64,000 bases of DNA, taken from contig CM057162.1 in the NCBI GenBank assembly GCA_029962745.1, forward strand, positions 5,401,802-5,465,801. Reading direction: 5' to 3'. The stretch's first letter is position 1; each line of letters begins with the position of its first letter. The translations under genes were made by a program, and so were the position numbers. Shown here in pieces: positions 35,401 through 41,559 of this stretch. The stretch is from Echinometra lucunter. Lineage: Eukaryota; Echinodermata; Echinoidea; Camarodonta; Echinometridae. Under the pieces are notes generated by a model. That model made no database searches. It saw only the letters and a list, made by a program, of their open reading frames with translations, and was not told the DNA's origin.

Positions 35401-38143
35401 GTAGAGGAGTGACTAAAAATTTGGCCTATTTAAGTGTATTTTACAATTTTGTTAATACTTCTTGATCATCACCTTCAAGTTTTTAGCAGTTTTATATTCT
35501 AACTTCATTTCCTCTCACTCTCTTTTTTATTTTTTCAATTGTAGAGGAGATTCCTGAGTACAACTTCCCTCCCCCGCCCCGGAGCTTGAATGACCCCCCT
35601 CCTCCACGGAATCTGAACGATCCTCCTCCTCTACCCCCTCCCCTCACCCATCATCACCATCAACAACAACAACAACAGTCTAAACCACAAGGTAAGACAA
35701 ATAGATGATTACAGTATACTAAGTAGACCCCCATCCCGGCCCCTGAAGCTCTATTTTGTCCAGATCCATTAGAAGGCTGACCTAAGTATAGTACCATCAA
35801 TATTAATGAGCAAAAATGAATAATTCATTTTGTACGATGCTTCCAACTAGTAGCATTTGTTTGTACGCGTTATGAAACATTACACGCATCAGCTTACCGC
35901 ATGCACAGTTAATACACAATAAATACGCGACAAATGCGCATTAAATCAAAGTGTTACAATAAAACGAATACGTGCCATAGGCATGAATAATGCAATAGTG
36001 TGATCGATATCATGGCCGATCATGGTGATAACGGGTGCTTAGGTCGGCCTTCAAATGATCTGAAAGGGGCGAGACCTAATGCCATTTGCGTAATGGTATC
36101 CGTGCATGCTGCTTTTCATCTAGTAAATTTATTACATGTCTATGGCCCAATCCCTTGCTGAAAATCACCTCTAGAGATGTTATGGTGTAGTGGATATGTC
36201 TATGGACTGTGAAAGGCAAGAAAGAGGTTGAAATCCTTTGCCGCAGCACTAATATCCTTTCGGCAAGACATTTATCTGTATTTGCCACACTAGACCCAGG
36301 GGGATGTTTCATAAAGCTGTTCGTAAGTTATGCACAACTTTACGCACGACTGGTGACATGTTCTTGTGCTACATATAAATGATTGAGAATCTGATTAGCA
36401 CCCAAGAACATGTTCCAGTCATTCGTAAAAGTAGTGTGTAACTTACAAACAGCTTTGTGAAACCCCCCTTGGTGTAGTAAGTTTTCTGGTGGGATTATTC
36501 TTTGAATGCTCTGTGATCTATGGTGGCTGTGCTAACTGTTCGCACTCTGGGAGAACAGGTAGTTAGTACATAGTACTGAAGAGACTACCCTGGGTAAACA
36601 AAACATATGGTTATTATTATTACCACAGTACCCATGGTACTTCTTATATTAGGGATACGCAATTAGTCCTATGTGATGTTGATGCCAACCCTTCCTAATT
36701 TGTAGAAATGATACCAAGCTTAACTGCCTATTGGGGTGTTGCAAGAAAGTTGCAATCGATTGCAAGTTGCAACTGATTGTCACTGGCCAATCAAAATCAT
36801 TGGTGCATGCATGTCTTCTTAAAAGGGCAGACCCTGAGCCAATCAGAATGGTTGTTTCAAAATTAGCAATTATGTGCAATTGTTTGCAACTTATTTGCAA
36901 CACCCCATATGACTAGTATACTGAACATTGTATTTCTCTTTTCTTTGTGTGTAAAAGTATACAAAATATAGTAAAGTTGTGTTTTTCAATGTTTGTCTCA
37001 GAGTAATGATTGTTTTGGCTGTTGAAGGTTGGCAGGTGTGATCTCACTCACCAGTTTTCTTTAACCAACATAAGCTATTTCTTTATTAACCCTAGAGGGT
37101 TGGGGGAGGGGGACCACTTTCTCTGGACTGGGGCTGCAACATTTGGAGGATAATTTGTTTTGAGCTGTAAACTTAATAGCCTAAAGTCATATGTATGTAA
37201 GTTTTACTACCAAATATATGAAATTTCAAACTACTGGACATTTCTCCATATATTGTACATAATGCAGAATTGCCACCTTCAAATGTTTGAAAAATGGATT
37301 TTGCCACTCGTGGCCGAGACCTCAGAGGTGGGTGGGGGTGGGGGGGATGTGTCCACTTCTCCTGGTCTGCTTGACTGACAGATGCCTACTAATCCTTACT
37401 TAAAATTCTTGACTGTAACAATACATTGGTGATTTTTTTTTCTTTTTTTTCCCCCTCTTCGAAACTGAACTATGTTTGCCCCCCCTATCAGATCTAATGA
37501 CATTTTTTTTTTTTTTTTTGGGGGGGGGGGGGGGGGTTGTCAGTAAAATGTTCTTTGATTTGTGCCCCCCCCCCCCCCCCCCCCCCCCCATAGAATTGTA
37601 GATCTGCCTTGTCTCCAATATAGGAAGGATCAGGTTGCAAATATTTCCATTGTATGATTTTTTTTAAAATTATTAATTTGTTTTTTTCCTATTCTTAAAT
37701 CATGTATTCATTAATGTATTTTACAGAGAATTATTGCTTTTGATCTGCTTCTAATGTGCTTGATATGAGCCTCTCCACATTGCTAAAAGAATTTGTAAAT
37801 TCTTTTAGGTGATCCCCAGGCATTGGCTGGTGATAAATCTTTATACTGTTATTTTGCTATCTTTGTGATGTTCTTTATGTTCATATCTCTATTATATCTT
37901 AACTGGAAGAGAAATAAATAAATAAGTAAATAAATAATTATATAAATAAATGATAAAAATCATCCTATTCTCTCTCCTTTCTTGTTTGTTCTAGTGGTGA
38001 GAGATCCACCAGCGGGCTATGAACTACCCCCTCCATCTCCCGTCACTCAGCAGCAGAATCCATTGTTCCCAAAGGGTATCACCTATAATGCTAGCGCAGC
38101 ATCCAACAATGCTGCCCCTCCAATCAACAGAACATCGCCGCAG
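479..38143 (+). CDS. CBL: CBL E3 ubiquitin ligase, overall gene (exons 1-9, spliced)
   Basis: CBL proteins bind phosphotyrosine on activated receptor and Src-family kinases through a TKB domain (4-helix bundle, EF-hand, SH2) and recruit E2 enzymes through a RING finger, so the kinase is ubiquitylated and down-regulated at the membrane and in endosomes. Nine exons join in phase to 875 codons: 479-990, 7287-7565, 13646-13783, 14919-15138, 27119-27286, 28727-29069, 30810-31478, 35545-35691 and 37995-38143. The 4-helix bundle covers about residues 20-150, the EF-hand 203-214, the SH2 about 238-325, the linker helix about 330-354, the RING 355-395, and a Pro/Ser-rich tail follows. Exon 9 ends with an open frame at a good donor, so the gene continues. 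Human CBL has 906 residues and a C-terminal UBA domain, which I did not find here. Other animals' CBL and CBL-B are equally similar, so this may be the single invertebrate orthologue of both. Confidence 0.95.
2474..2772 (+). mobile_element. hAT-like MITE, family B copy 1
   Basis: The ends are inverted repeats containing GACCGAAGGCCC / GGGCCTTCGGTGAAG. It is flanked by GTTGCTCC (2466-2473) and ATTGCTCC (2773-2780), an 8-bp target duplication with one change. 8-bp duplications are characteristic of hAT-type elements. It is about 299 bp with no transposase. The interior carries CGCTATCGGTATATA, found in all copies here. Confidence 0.7.
3934..4150. mobile_element. Possible LINE 3' end with (TTCAA)n-type tail
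   Basis: A short microsatellite of TTCAA units leads into TTTATTCAATAC and an A-rich segment, on the pattern of a retrotransposon 3' end in reverse. Similar structures occur at 10578-10890 and 16575-16810. No reverse transcriptase is visible. Confidence 0.35.
4549..4911 (-). mobile_element. 363-bp TIR element with 9-bp TSD, copy 1
   Basis: The short terminal repeats are GTTCTCRCYAG-like. It is the same length (363 bp) as the copy at 19560-19922, in the opposite orientation. Flanks CATGTACAT and TGTGTACAT agree at 7 of 9 bases. An 86-codon open frame across most of both copies is probably a chance translation. Confidence 0.65.
5237..5655 (+). mobile_element. piggyBac-like MITE, family A copy 1
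   Basis: TTAA at both ends and terminal repeats CCCATTCGTGACAG / CTGTCACGAATGGG, about 410 bp. TTAA duplications plus CCC-starting ends match piggyBac-type elements. The interior has no transposase. Confidence 0.8.
5806..6380 (+). repeat. Degenerate satellite with internal inverted repeats
   Basis: Six diverged units of about 80-130 bp start at about 5808, 5903, 5981, 6075, 6203 and 6301. Each has AACACCCTTCTGATTTTCAAG, then GTGTTTACATTCT, and most have CAAAAGGGTGTTAACT and TAATCATAGTGAGTT. AACACCCTT and AAGGGTGTT within a unit are inverted, so each unit could fold. Confidence 0.7.
7287..7565 (+). CDS. CBL: CBL exon 2: EF-hand and start of SH2
   Basis: The acceptor is a long T tract ending TTTGCAG at 7286, and the donor is GTAAGT at 7566. 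Exon phases 2 and 2 match the neighbours. It encodes residues 171-263 with the EF-hand loop from D203 to E214 ([12 protein letters not shown]). The calcium-ligand positions D203, T205, N207 and E214 match human D229, T231, N233 and E240. The FTRLFQPW and LLRNWN stretches joining EF-hand to SH2 are intact. The calcium-binding site therefore looks functional. Confidence 0.95.
7638..7796. mobile_element. TTTCATAAAA-type MITE
   Basis: The inverted ends CTGGGCCCTGTTTCATAGAA and TTTTATGAAATGGGGCCCAG enclose a core with AGCCAATCAGATG and TTCAGTAGCTTATAACAGTT. Similar cores are at 18472-18627, 42600-42742 and 47414-47555. Confidence 0.75.
7829..8306. mobile_element. TIR element ACCCCTTTCACAGT (TA-flanked)
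   Basis: Ends ACCCCTTTCACAGTAAGCTC and GAGCTCACTGTGAAAGGGGT, 478 bp. The interior has a GC-richer open stretch (8038-8238; [15 protein letters not shown]) that loosely resembles the N-terminal region of PIF/Harbinger transposases. It is therefore possibly a deletion derivative of an autonomous element; the resemblance is weak. Confidence 0.65.
10188..10502 (+). mobile_element. TIR element with GGGAGA/TCTCCCGC motifs, copy 1
   Basis: Ends GACTCTACTCTCCAACTCTC and GGGGTTGGAGTCTCTGAC; CTCCCGCT occurs near both ends. A second copy lies in the reverse sense at about 38323-38676. Confidence 0.6.
10578..10890. mobile_element. Possible LINE 3' end with (AGTTTC)n tail
   Basis: Five AGTTTC units precede TTTATTGTTTTCATATTTCAC and an A-rich stretch containing a small AGGAGCC...GGCTCCT hairpin. 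This is consistent with the end of a non-LTR retrotransposon; no coding part is present. Confidence 0.35.
12082..13286 (+). mobile_element. Rearranged family B element with tandem core
   Basis: The internal core (CTATCGGTATAT through CCCTTTAATACTATATA) is present three times in tandem at 12082, 12271 and 12453, period about 185 bp. The right third of the element is at 13145-13286 and ends GTTGTCACC. About 580 bp of unrelated AT-rich DNA (12563-13140) separates them. The left terminus is missing. Confidence 0.65.
13355..13536 (+). mobile_element. TA-flanked mariner-like MITE (GGTGGT family), copy 1
   Basis: TA at both ends; motifs AAGACTGCTCAAGGG, CAGGTGGTGTTTATAAACAG and GGTGGTCGCTAAAGCAGG are shared with 42760-42955. 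Confidence 0.6.
13646..13783 (+). CDS. CBL: CBL exon 3: SH2 phosphotyrosine pocket
   Basis: The acceptor CTCAG ends at 13645 and the donor GTAAGT begins at 13784. The exon encodes residues 264-309 including [21 protein letters not shown]268 corresponds to human R294, the arginine that contacts phosphotyrosine, and G280 corresponds to G306, the residue changed in the classical loss-of-function SH2 mutant. Both are present, so substrate binding should be intact. The phase is 2 at both ends. Confidence 0.95.
13784..14918 (+). other. CBL intron 3
   Basis: This intron shows degenerate short repeats of the exon-3 end near 13900 and 14080 (GATGGCAACAAAGAAGGC and ATCAATGGCAATAAGAAAG resemble ATCGATGGCAACAGGGAAGG of the exon). 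A C14A33-type homopolymer lies at 14445-14491. No gene was seen. Confidence 0.6.
14445..14491. repeat. C14/A33 homopolymer block
   Basis: A run of C followed directly by a run of A, preceded by a run of G at 14418-14427. Length is likely to be unreliable in the assembly. Confidence 0.9.
14919..15138 (+). CDS. CBL: CBL exon 4: end of SH2, linker helix, first half of RING
   Basis: The acceptor TTCTAG ends at 14918 and the donor GTAACA follows a CAG at 15138. The exon encodes residues 310-383. Linker tyrosines Y342 and Y345 match human Y368 and Y371, whose phosphorylation releases the autoinhibited ligase. The RING begins at C355 (CKIC). Zinc ligands C355, C358, C370, H372, C375 and C378 are here. 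W382 corresponds to human W408, the E2-contact tryptophan. The last two zinc ligands lie in exon 5, about 12 kb away. Confidence 0.95.
15193..15746. mobile_element. TIR element AACCAA...TTGGTT
   Basis: Long imperfect inverted ends: CGTCAAGTAGTATTTAAATT and its counterpart GATTTAAGACTACTTGACTT, followed by AAAGCTGAGACAGAGTAAA and its counterpart TTTATTCTGTTATAGCTTT. About 554 bp, no coding sequence. Confidence 0.65.
16575..16810. mobile_element. Possible LINE 3' end with (ATTC)n tail
   Basis: ATTC units run into TTTATAAAAAAG and a segment with a GGCAAAAGAGCC motif, similar in layout to the block at 10578-10890. Confidence 0.35.
17002..17155. mobile_element. TTTCATGAAA-type MITE
   Basis: Inverted ends GCGTTTCATGAAAGTTGTCA and TGACAACTTTCATGAAATGG; core with TTTGATTGGCTGAGAAGC. 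Related in design to 42600-42742. Confidence 0.75.
18472..18627. mobile_element. TTTCATAAAA-type MITE
   Basis: Ends CAGGACCCTATTTCATAAAA and TATGAAATGGGGGCCAG; same core (AACCAATCAGATGCAAGGAT) as 7638-7796. A half copy with ACTGACAAGTTG and CTTGTCAGTG is just upstream (about 18335-18411). Confidence 0.7.
19013..19423 (-). mobile_element. piggyBac-like MITE, family A copy 2
   Basis: Reverse copy of the 5237-5655 element. The left end TTAACCCATTCGTGACAG is intact. The right end is decayed (CACGAATAACTCA). Confidence 0.8.
19501..20069. mobile_element. TIR element hosting the nested 363-bp insertion
   Basis: The ends GTGTTTCACTAAGAGTTAAG and CTTAACTCTTTGTGAAACAC are inverted repeats. Removing the 363-bp insertion and one TSD leaves about 197 bp, a normal length for such elements in this window. 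Confidence 0.7.
19560..19922 (+). mobile_element. 363-bp TIR element with 9-bp TSD, copy 2 (nested)
   Basis: It begins TGGTTCTCGCC and ends GAGAACCCTGG. The flanks TAAGCGCCA at 19551-19559 and 19923-19931 are an exact 9-bp target duplication, inside a larger inverted-repeat element. 9-bp duplications are typical of Mutator-like elements; no transposase is present to confirm the class. Confidence 0.75.
21244..21576. mobile_element. TIR element CAGCGTTCATAC...GTGCATGAACCCTG
   Basis: Inverted ends, with GGGAATT/GGAAAGTCATGG repeats inside. The ends resemble the CAGGGTTCATGC type of hAT MITEs, but no clean target duplication is visible. Confidence 0.5.
22785..23091. mobile_element. TTAA-flanked MITE AGACATTCAGTCGTGG
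   Basis: TTAA at 22781-22784 and 23092-23095. The inverted ends of about 33 bp begin AGACATTCAGTCGTGGGCTT and close AAGTCCACGACTGAGTGTCT. 307 bp. Confidence 0.75.
23300..23513. mobile_element. Dispersed repeat starting (TAA)n, SINE-like
   Basis: An ATAATAATAATGATAAT tract runs into a non-AT-rich block (ACTTCCAAAGGACTTTGG, CCTGGCAGCC, TTCAAGGAATTAATTCC). The structure suggests a retroposon with a TAA tail on the reverse strand. A shorter related block starts at about 20326. Confidence 0.4.
24553..24939 (+). mobile_element. piggyBac-like MITE, family A copy 3
   Basis: Both TTAA ends and both terminal repeats are intact. It is slightly shorter (387 bp) through an internal deletion near 24657 compared with copy 1. 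Confidence 0.85.
25527..25930 (+). mobile_element. piggyBac-like MITE, family A copy 4
   Basis: TTAA ends are present. It is flanked on both sides by copies of GCACCTTTTTCTTTGCAAGA-containing host sequence (about 25495-25520 and 25933-25957), as if inserted at the junction of a pre-existing tandem duplication. Confidence 0.85.
26425..26570 (-). mobile_element. piggyBac-like MITE, family A fragment
   Basis: Internal fragment in reverse orientation, lacking both ends. It matches the middle of the family A copies (AATTGGCAACTTTT, ATGTAGCAATAAAAGAAAAA, GTGTTGCCAATTTGAA). Confidence 0.75.
26588..27086. mobile_element. Foldback MITE family C, copy 1, with nested insertion
   Basis: Ends GGGGGTGTTTCACGAAGACT and AGTCTTTGTGAAACACCACC. 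Compared with 33372-33678 it has 176 bp inserted at 26610. It ends 32 bp before CBL exon 5. Confidence 0.75.
26610..26785. mobile_element. 176-bp MITE (TGGGGTGTTGCAAG), copy 1, nested
   Basis: Ends TGGGGTGTTGCAAGAAAGTT and TTTCTTGCAACTCCCCA. Flanked by TAA (26607-26609 and 26786-26788). A 3-bp duplication of this kind suggests the PIF/Harbinger group. Confidence 0.8.
27119..27286 (+). CDS. CBL: CBL exon 5: second half of RING and charged stretch
   Basis: The acceptor is a T-rich tract ending CCTCAG at 27118, and the donor is GTAAGT at 27287. The 56 codons (residues 384-439) complete the RING with C390 and C393 in [15 protein letters not shown], nearly identical to human CBL. The second half is a highly charged Lys/Glu run (about residues 412-439). 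An inverted-repeat transposon ends only 32 bp upstream of the exon, so the polypyrimidine tract sits in a very short spacer. The exon has phase 0 at both ends. Confidence 0.95.
27308..27643. mobile_element. TTAA-flanked element AGGGAACTAAAACC
   Basis: TTAA at 27304-27307 and 27644-27647. Only the outermost bases (AGGGA/TCCCT) are inverted. Begins 17 bp after the CBL exon 5 donor. Confidence 0.5.
28120..28370 (+). mobile_element. tRNA-derived SINE-like repeat
   Basis: AGATTCAAACCCC at 28161-28173 resembles a pol III B box. The block continues with AAGGAATTCCTTGAATGC and ends in ATTATCATTGTATAATATT. No clear A box, so it is diverged. Confidence 0.4.
28727..29069 (+). CDS. CBL: CBL exon 6: proline-rich tail with PxxxPR motifs
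   Basis: The acceptor TTCTCAG ends at 28726 and the donor is GTAAGG at 29070. The exon encodes residues 440-553, rich in proline and serine. Three PxxxPR motifs are present: P486-R491 (PGLPPR), P502-R507 (PNISPR) and P526-R531 (PQLPPR). PxxxPR is the known recognition motif for the SH3 domains of CIN85/CD2AP adaptors, which couple CBL to endocytosis. Y470 lies in YAAP, a YxxP (Crk SH2) type motif. The frame is fixed by phase continuity with exons 5 and 7; the sequence is otherwise too low-complexity for a confident residue alignment. Confidence 0.85.
29070..30809 (+). other. CBL intron 6
   Basis: It contains one TA-flanked mariner-like element (29932-30101) and AT-rich sequence. A GGTT/GGTA-type degenerate repeat lies at about 29130-29290. 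No exon was recognised, and the flanking phases (1/1) do not require one. Confidence 0.6.
29932..30101 (+). mobile_element. Mariner-like MITE TACAGTGGAAAC, copy 1
   Basis: TA-flanked, with inverted ends CAGTGGAAACTTGGTATAAC and AAGTTTCCACCG. It contains GTTATATCAGG and TTACCTTGTTATA repeats. Confidence 0.75.
30810..31478 (+). CDS. CBL: CBL exon 7: long Ser-rich tail segment with YxN motifs
   Basis: After exon 6 (phase 1) the acceptor GACAG at 30809 restores the frame; a second CAG 14 bases later would break it. The exon encodes residues 554-776, Ser/Thr/Asn/Gly-rich. Visible motifs are FRRSISD at 624-630, resembling a basophilic kinase/14-3-3 site, and two tyrosines in YxN context, Y682 (IYQNQ) and Y764 (IYLNI). 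YxN is the Grb2 SH2 consensus. The chosen donor is ATG|GTACAT at 31479. If it is not used, translation runs four more residues and stops at TAA 31490-31492, giving a 780-residue short form. The donor is weak, so both outcomes are plausible. Confidence 0.8.
32705..33370. mobile_element. TIR element GGGCCGGTATTCTG with internal hairpin
   Basis: Ends GGGCCGGTATTCTGGAAATT and TTTTCAGAATACCGGTCC, extended by ACAATTGTCATAGCAA-type arms. A 164-bp palindrome at 33054-33217 sits inside. A remnant of a similar end (TTTCGGAATACCACCGC) is at about 38880. Confidence 0.7.
33054..33217. repeat. Long hairpin (about 75-bp arms)
   Basis: The arms run AAATAATGAATG...TTGATCCATTCAA and TTGAATGGATCA...CATTCATTATTT around a loop of about 15 bases. 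Arms also share CCATTGCA/TGCAATGG and GAATATTTCAT. Confidence 0.85.
33372..33678. mobile_element. Foldback MITE family C, copy 2
   Basis: GGGGGTGTTTCACAAAGACT at the left and AGTCTTTGTGAAACATCTCC at the right. The whole 307 bp is an imperfect palindrome (GGCCATTCATGCCAC / GTGGCATGAATGGCC; TGGTCACAAATCTGCAGAAT / ATTCTGCAAATTTGTGACCA). It abuts the preceding element. Confidence 0.8.
34788..34935. mobile_element. 176-bp MITE family, copy 2 (internally deleted)
   Basis: Flanked by ATA on both sides. It has lost about 30 bp near the left end but otherwise matches 26610-26785 (AACTGATTGTCACTGGCCAA, GCATGCATGTCTTCTTAAAA). Confidence 0.75.
35545..35691 (+). CDS. CBL: CBL exon 8: polyproline and His/Gln runs
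   Basis: The acceptor AATTGTAG ends at 35544 and a strong donor GTAAGA begins at 35692. The phase-1 start joins exon 7 in frame, and the alternative AG two bases later gives an immediate stop. It encodes residues 777-825: polyproline blocks repeated with LND spacers ([25 protein letters not shown]), then a His run and a run of six Gln encoded mostly by CAA. The LND repeat suggests a small internal duplication. The polyproline blocks are candidate SH3/WW ligands. Confidence 0.8.
36175..36630 (+). mobile_element. tRNA-derived SINE, split by an inserted MITE
   Basis: GGTGTAGTGGATATG at about 36184 fits a tRNA A box, and GGTTGAAATCC (36226-36236) a B box. The body continues with CGGCAAGACATTTATCTGTA up to ACCCAGG, is interrupted at 36298-36470, resumes TGTAGTAAGTTTTCTGG and ends in TTATTATTATTA. 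Confidence 0.65.
36298..36470. mobile_element. TTTCATAAAG-type MITE inserted in a SINE
   Basis: Inverted ends GGGGGATGTTTCATAAAGCT and AGCTTTGTGAAACCCCCC with GTTCGTAAGTTA / TAACTTACAAAC inside. 173 bp. Confidence 0.7.
36732..36907. mobile_element. 176-bp MITE family, copy 3
   Basis: Complete 176-bp copy flanked by TAT (36729-36731 and 36908-36910). Same length as the nested copy at 26610. Confidence 0.8.
37432..37590. repeat. T, G and C homopolymers
   Basis: A T run then a G run at 37504-37537 and a long C run at 37564-37590. They invite secondary structure and assembly errors. Confidence 0.9.
37995..38143 (+). CDS. CBL: CBL exon 9: tail segment with YELP motif
   Basis: The acceptor TTGTTCTAG ends at 37994 and the donor is GTGAGT at 38144. 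The exon encodes residues 826-875 in frame with exon 8. Y834 lies in GYELPPP, a YxxP motif of the kind bound by Crk/CrkL SH2 domains. In human CBL the equivalent tail tyrosine is in GYDVPKPP (Y774), so this exon probably corresponds to that region. The frame is still open at the donor. Confidence 0.8.
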
Positions 38144-38322
38144 GTGAGTGGACTAGTCCAGAGCACAGTTGCGCTACTTTTCAAGGGGGGAGATATGAAA
38201 ATAACTGGGGTGGTGTTCTGAAATTGATGTTTTCTTCTGTCTTAAGGGAAACTAGTTAGTTGTCATGACAAATTGAAACCATGCAGAGTAAACACTTATT
38301 ACTGGTGCTTTCACAAGTGTCC

Positions 38323-38676
38323 AGAGACTCAACCCCAAGCACCTCTTAAGCAGAAGATTCTCCTGCCGAGACACCCTAGCAAACGGGAGACTCTGACTCG
38401 ATGTGTGCGTAGCCCACATCACCAGCACAAAGCATGAAATTCCTTGCTGCCAGTGGCCACTTTTAGAGTTATAGAAGCTCTCTGGTGCTATCTTGGGCTT
38501 ATTTTTTTTAACATATGACAACACTAAAACGAGGTAAAATCCAATGATTCAGATTCATTTTTTTCAAAAAGGTGGCTGGGCAGAAGAAATTCAAACTCAA
38601 GCGGGAGATTTTGTGAAAATAGACTCAAAGCGGGAGATCTCCCGCTAAAAATGGGAGAGTTGGAGTCTTTGAGTGT
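38323..38676 (-). mobile_element. TIR element with GGGAGA/TCTCCCGC motifs, copy 2
   Basis: Ends AGAGACTCAACCCC and GAGAGTTGGAGTCTTTGAG, with AGCGGGAGATCTCCCGCT just inside the right end. Related to 10188-10502. Confidence 0.55.
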
Positions 38677-40438
38677 CTCTTTGAACCCACTGGCTACGAT
38701 TTGATTTCAGTGTTGGATTCTCTGCAGACTGGAGCCCGAGTTATCTCAGACATAGTATCCAACAGGTTAATTTCTGGGTGAATATGCAGCTTTGTGTAGA
38801 AATCAACCAATGACAGGCCCTAATTTTGATTTGTTACGACAGTTGACGTTGTTGTACTAACACTAAAGATAACATCGTTTTCGGAATACCACCGCTAGAT
38901 TTGATTTACCCCGGGCACTGGATTTTATCCACTGATGATTAGTACACCACACCAACAAGAGACTGAATCACAAATTATGCAACCCTTGAATTTTGGCCTT
39001 GGTTTTGTTAATTATCAGTTTGTTTAGCATTGGGTTTGAAGTATGACTGGACTTTGACATGTAGACCTCTCAGAAGCTGCATTTGCTCTCCCCATTTCAG
39101 CATAGTTCATTCCTTTCCATCATCATTCATTGTTATCTGAGGGTGTTTTTTTTTTCATGCGCTTGAAATCATTCATCCTAAATCACTTCTCTCACTTTGG
39201 ACTTATGAAAGGAACTTTACTATACATGTATGAACATATAACCTTGTGTATATTTACATGTTGAGTAATATGTAAATGCATGCTTTACTGTTAAATAATC
39301 TTACTCATAAACCCATGTTTATCTTAGATTCAAGTTAAAGGTAATATTTCACCTTCAAGTAGAATTTATTTCAGGGTTTTTACTGTTTGGCAAGAATACA
39401 ATGGAAAAGGTGTGGGAGAGGTTCTAGGCTTTAATAGTTGTAGACAAGTGATTTATGGTGTTCTCTTGACTAAAGAGAAATAGAGTGCTTTTCTTTGTTT
39501 TCGTAGTGTATTACATAAGTGCATGAGGTGAAAATAGCTGTTGTTGTCTATAAATTTCGTATAGTAATTTTTATACCCCCGCCAATCGAAATTTGAAAGG
39601 GGGTAAATAAGAATCATTGGGTAGTCAGTCAGGCGGGCGGTCGGTCTGTTGCAAATCTTGTGGATTGAACTACTTCCTCATTTATCAAGCAATTTTTCAC
39701 ATAAAATAGAAGAAAATTAATAAGTAGTTACCAATCGTGTAAATGTAGTTGAAGTTCAATTTGCATGCAACGGTTGCATTTTTGTTAAATTGTTATTCAT
39801 TATTAGCTCATTCATATTCATTAAAATAGTCTCACTTTGGGTATGGGAAAGTGCAACTTCTATCACAACCATCTATCAAAATATTCGTGTACATGCCATA
39901 ATCTGTACTCACATTGTATACTGTATGTCCCTTGTATGAGAAAACCTGTTTTAGTTTCTGGAAACTATACAATGTACCCCCCCCCCAAAAAAAAAAAAAA
40001 AAAACACACAGAAGCGGTGATCCTCATGCAGGGACATATGAGCACTAAGGTTTTTAAAGTCTTTTTGATATGAATTGTAGTCCTACATTCCAGACAGATA
40101 TATACCCTTGCATTCTTTTCCTTTCTCATTTCAACATGGATAGAATAAAGGAAAGATTGTGCTTCATTACTGGGAAATATCTAAAGTAAAAGACTATCCT
40201 GTATTTTTCTGTAGTCCGGGGCTCAACACGACCAGGGGTACAATGTACATGTACATGGTGCCCATGAATTTAAACTTGTGATCCCCCTATTTAATTTATG
40301 AATTAAGCCGTGGGATTGATGATTCAGACCATAAAATTTCTATCACGACCCCCTCTGGAAAAAATACATTCATTGTGCAACCGTGCATATTGGCCAATTT
40401 TGTCACTTATCCCCCATGTATTTGTGGTACAGACACTA

Positions 40439-40695
40439 TGAACATGATGGACAAAGAAAGCGGACAAAATAAACAACCCTTCATTCTACCCTTCACACGT
40501 GGTTCTGGTAGTCAAAAGAACATCCCTTCATTGCTGTTGTCTAAAATATGTGGAACAGGTGTCACAATGAATATTCACCTGGAACTACAGGATTAAATAT
40601 AATAGCTGTGAAGGGATTTGACTACCAGAACCATTGTGAAGGGTAGAATGAGAGGTTGTTCATTTTGTCCGCTTTCTTTGTCCGCCATGTTCATG
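40439..40695. mobile_element. Foldback element with about 100-bp arms
   Basis: Left arm ATGAACATGATGGACAAAGA, GCGGACAAAATAAACAACCC, TTCTACCCTTCACACGTGGT. Right arm ACCATTGTGAAGGGTAGAAT, GTTGTTCATTTTGTCCGC, TCTTTGTCCGCCATGTTCAT. The arms are nearly complementary over about 100 bp around a loop of about 60 bases. Confidence 0.8.
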
Positions 40696-40802
40696 GTGAG
40701 AATTCTAATTTTCCAGTGAGATATATTTCTTTCCTTGGATTGTATTTCTGATACTAACCATGCATATCATCATCCTTTACCATTAATGCACGCTACGTTC
40801 AG

Positions 40803-40842
40803 ATCTCTAATGCCTCCTCCTGGCCTATTTCTGTTTCCAGTG
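40803..40842 (+). CDS. CBL: Candidate small CBL exon 10
   Basis: A 40-nt stretch sits between an acceptor (GTTCAG, ends 40802) and a strong donor (GTAAGA at 40843). Read in the phase demanded by exon 9 it gives ISNASSWPISVSSG. Human CBL has SDISNASSSFGW about 20 residues after its YDVP tyrosine, so the order YELP then ISNASS is collinear with the human tail. The match is only six residues and the upstream pyrimidine tract is poor. The end of the candidate itself looks like an acceptor tract (CTGTTTCCAG), so it could be noncoding. Confidence 0.4.
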
Positions 40843-41559
40843 GTAAGATAATCATTCTGTTCCTCTTCCTGGTGATCACCCCCACCCCAACCCCCCACCC
40901 CCCACCCACATCCCTACACCAACCCCCCCCCCCCTACCTTTTTTCCTTCCATGGGTGGTGTGCTTTGTTCTGAAATTGTGAAAAGAAACCCAGCAGGTTC
41001 ATTCAGGTTTTCATGTAATTTTTTTCCATTAAAAGAAAGTTTTTGTTCAAATCTGTTTACAAAGACCTCAAATTGCCAAAAGAAACAGCAAAAGTGTCTC
41101 CAAATACTTGAGTATTATTTGATGTTTGTGTAGAATAAATAGATAAACTTGGTTGATGCTTATACACGTGTTACTGCACTTTTGATGACAGTTTTGCAAA
41201 CCTTATTCAGTGAGAATAATCTTGCAATATCCAATTTTTAGTGAAAATTTGAAAAATGCACTACTTGATGGGCCTGTGTACCTTATCATAAATGAAAAAT
41301 ATTTTCTAAAAGAAGAAAGATTGAAATTGCCTCGATATGTCTTGGTTGCTTATGCGATATCCCCTAATTTAGATCTTGTGAAAATGTGATTTCCCAAGCT
41401 TTTCCATGTTTTGTGAAATCTGCAATCCTGATTTTGTGTGTATTCCAACATTTTCCTGAGCATTGTTCTAGTGTTGCACCTTGATGTATTTTGTTAGTGT
41501 TTTGAGAAGCCATGTCTCCCATATTATTTAGTCAAAATATTAAGGTGCAGCTTTGTTGA

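Larger units (their letters stand above)
31479..35544 (+). other. CBL intron 7
   Basis: It contains a 666-bp GGGCCGGTATTC element with a long internal hairpin (32705-33370), a foldback element directly after it (33372-33678) and a 3-bp-TSD element (34788-34935). The rest is AT-rich with no gene seen. It would be the 3' UTR region of a short CBL isoform if exon 7 ends at its TAA. Confidence 0.6.
35692..37994 (+). other. CBL intron 8
   Basis: It contains a SINE split by an inverted-repeat element (36175-36630), a 176-bp 3-bp-TSD element (36732-36907), and T/G/C homopolymers at 37432-37590 that may hamper assembly. No coding sequence was seen. Confidence 0.6.

Noticed and set aside
40841..40850. 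Alternative reading in which CTGTTTCCAG at 40840 is an acceptor after CBL exon 9
   Set aside because: In the required phase it gives TGG TAA, a stop after one residue, which is an unlikely final exon.
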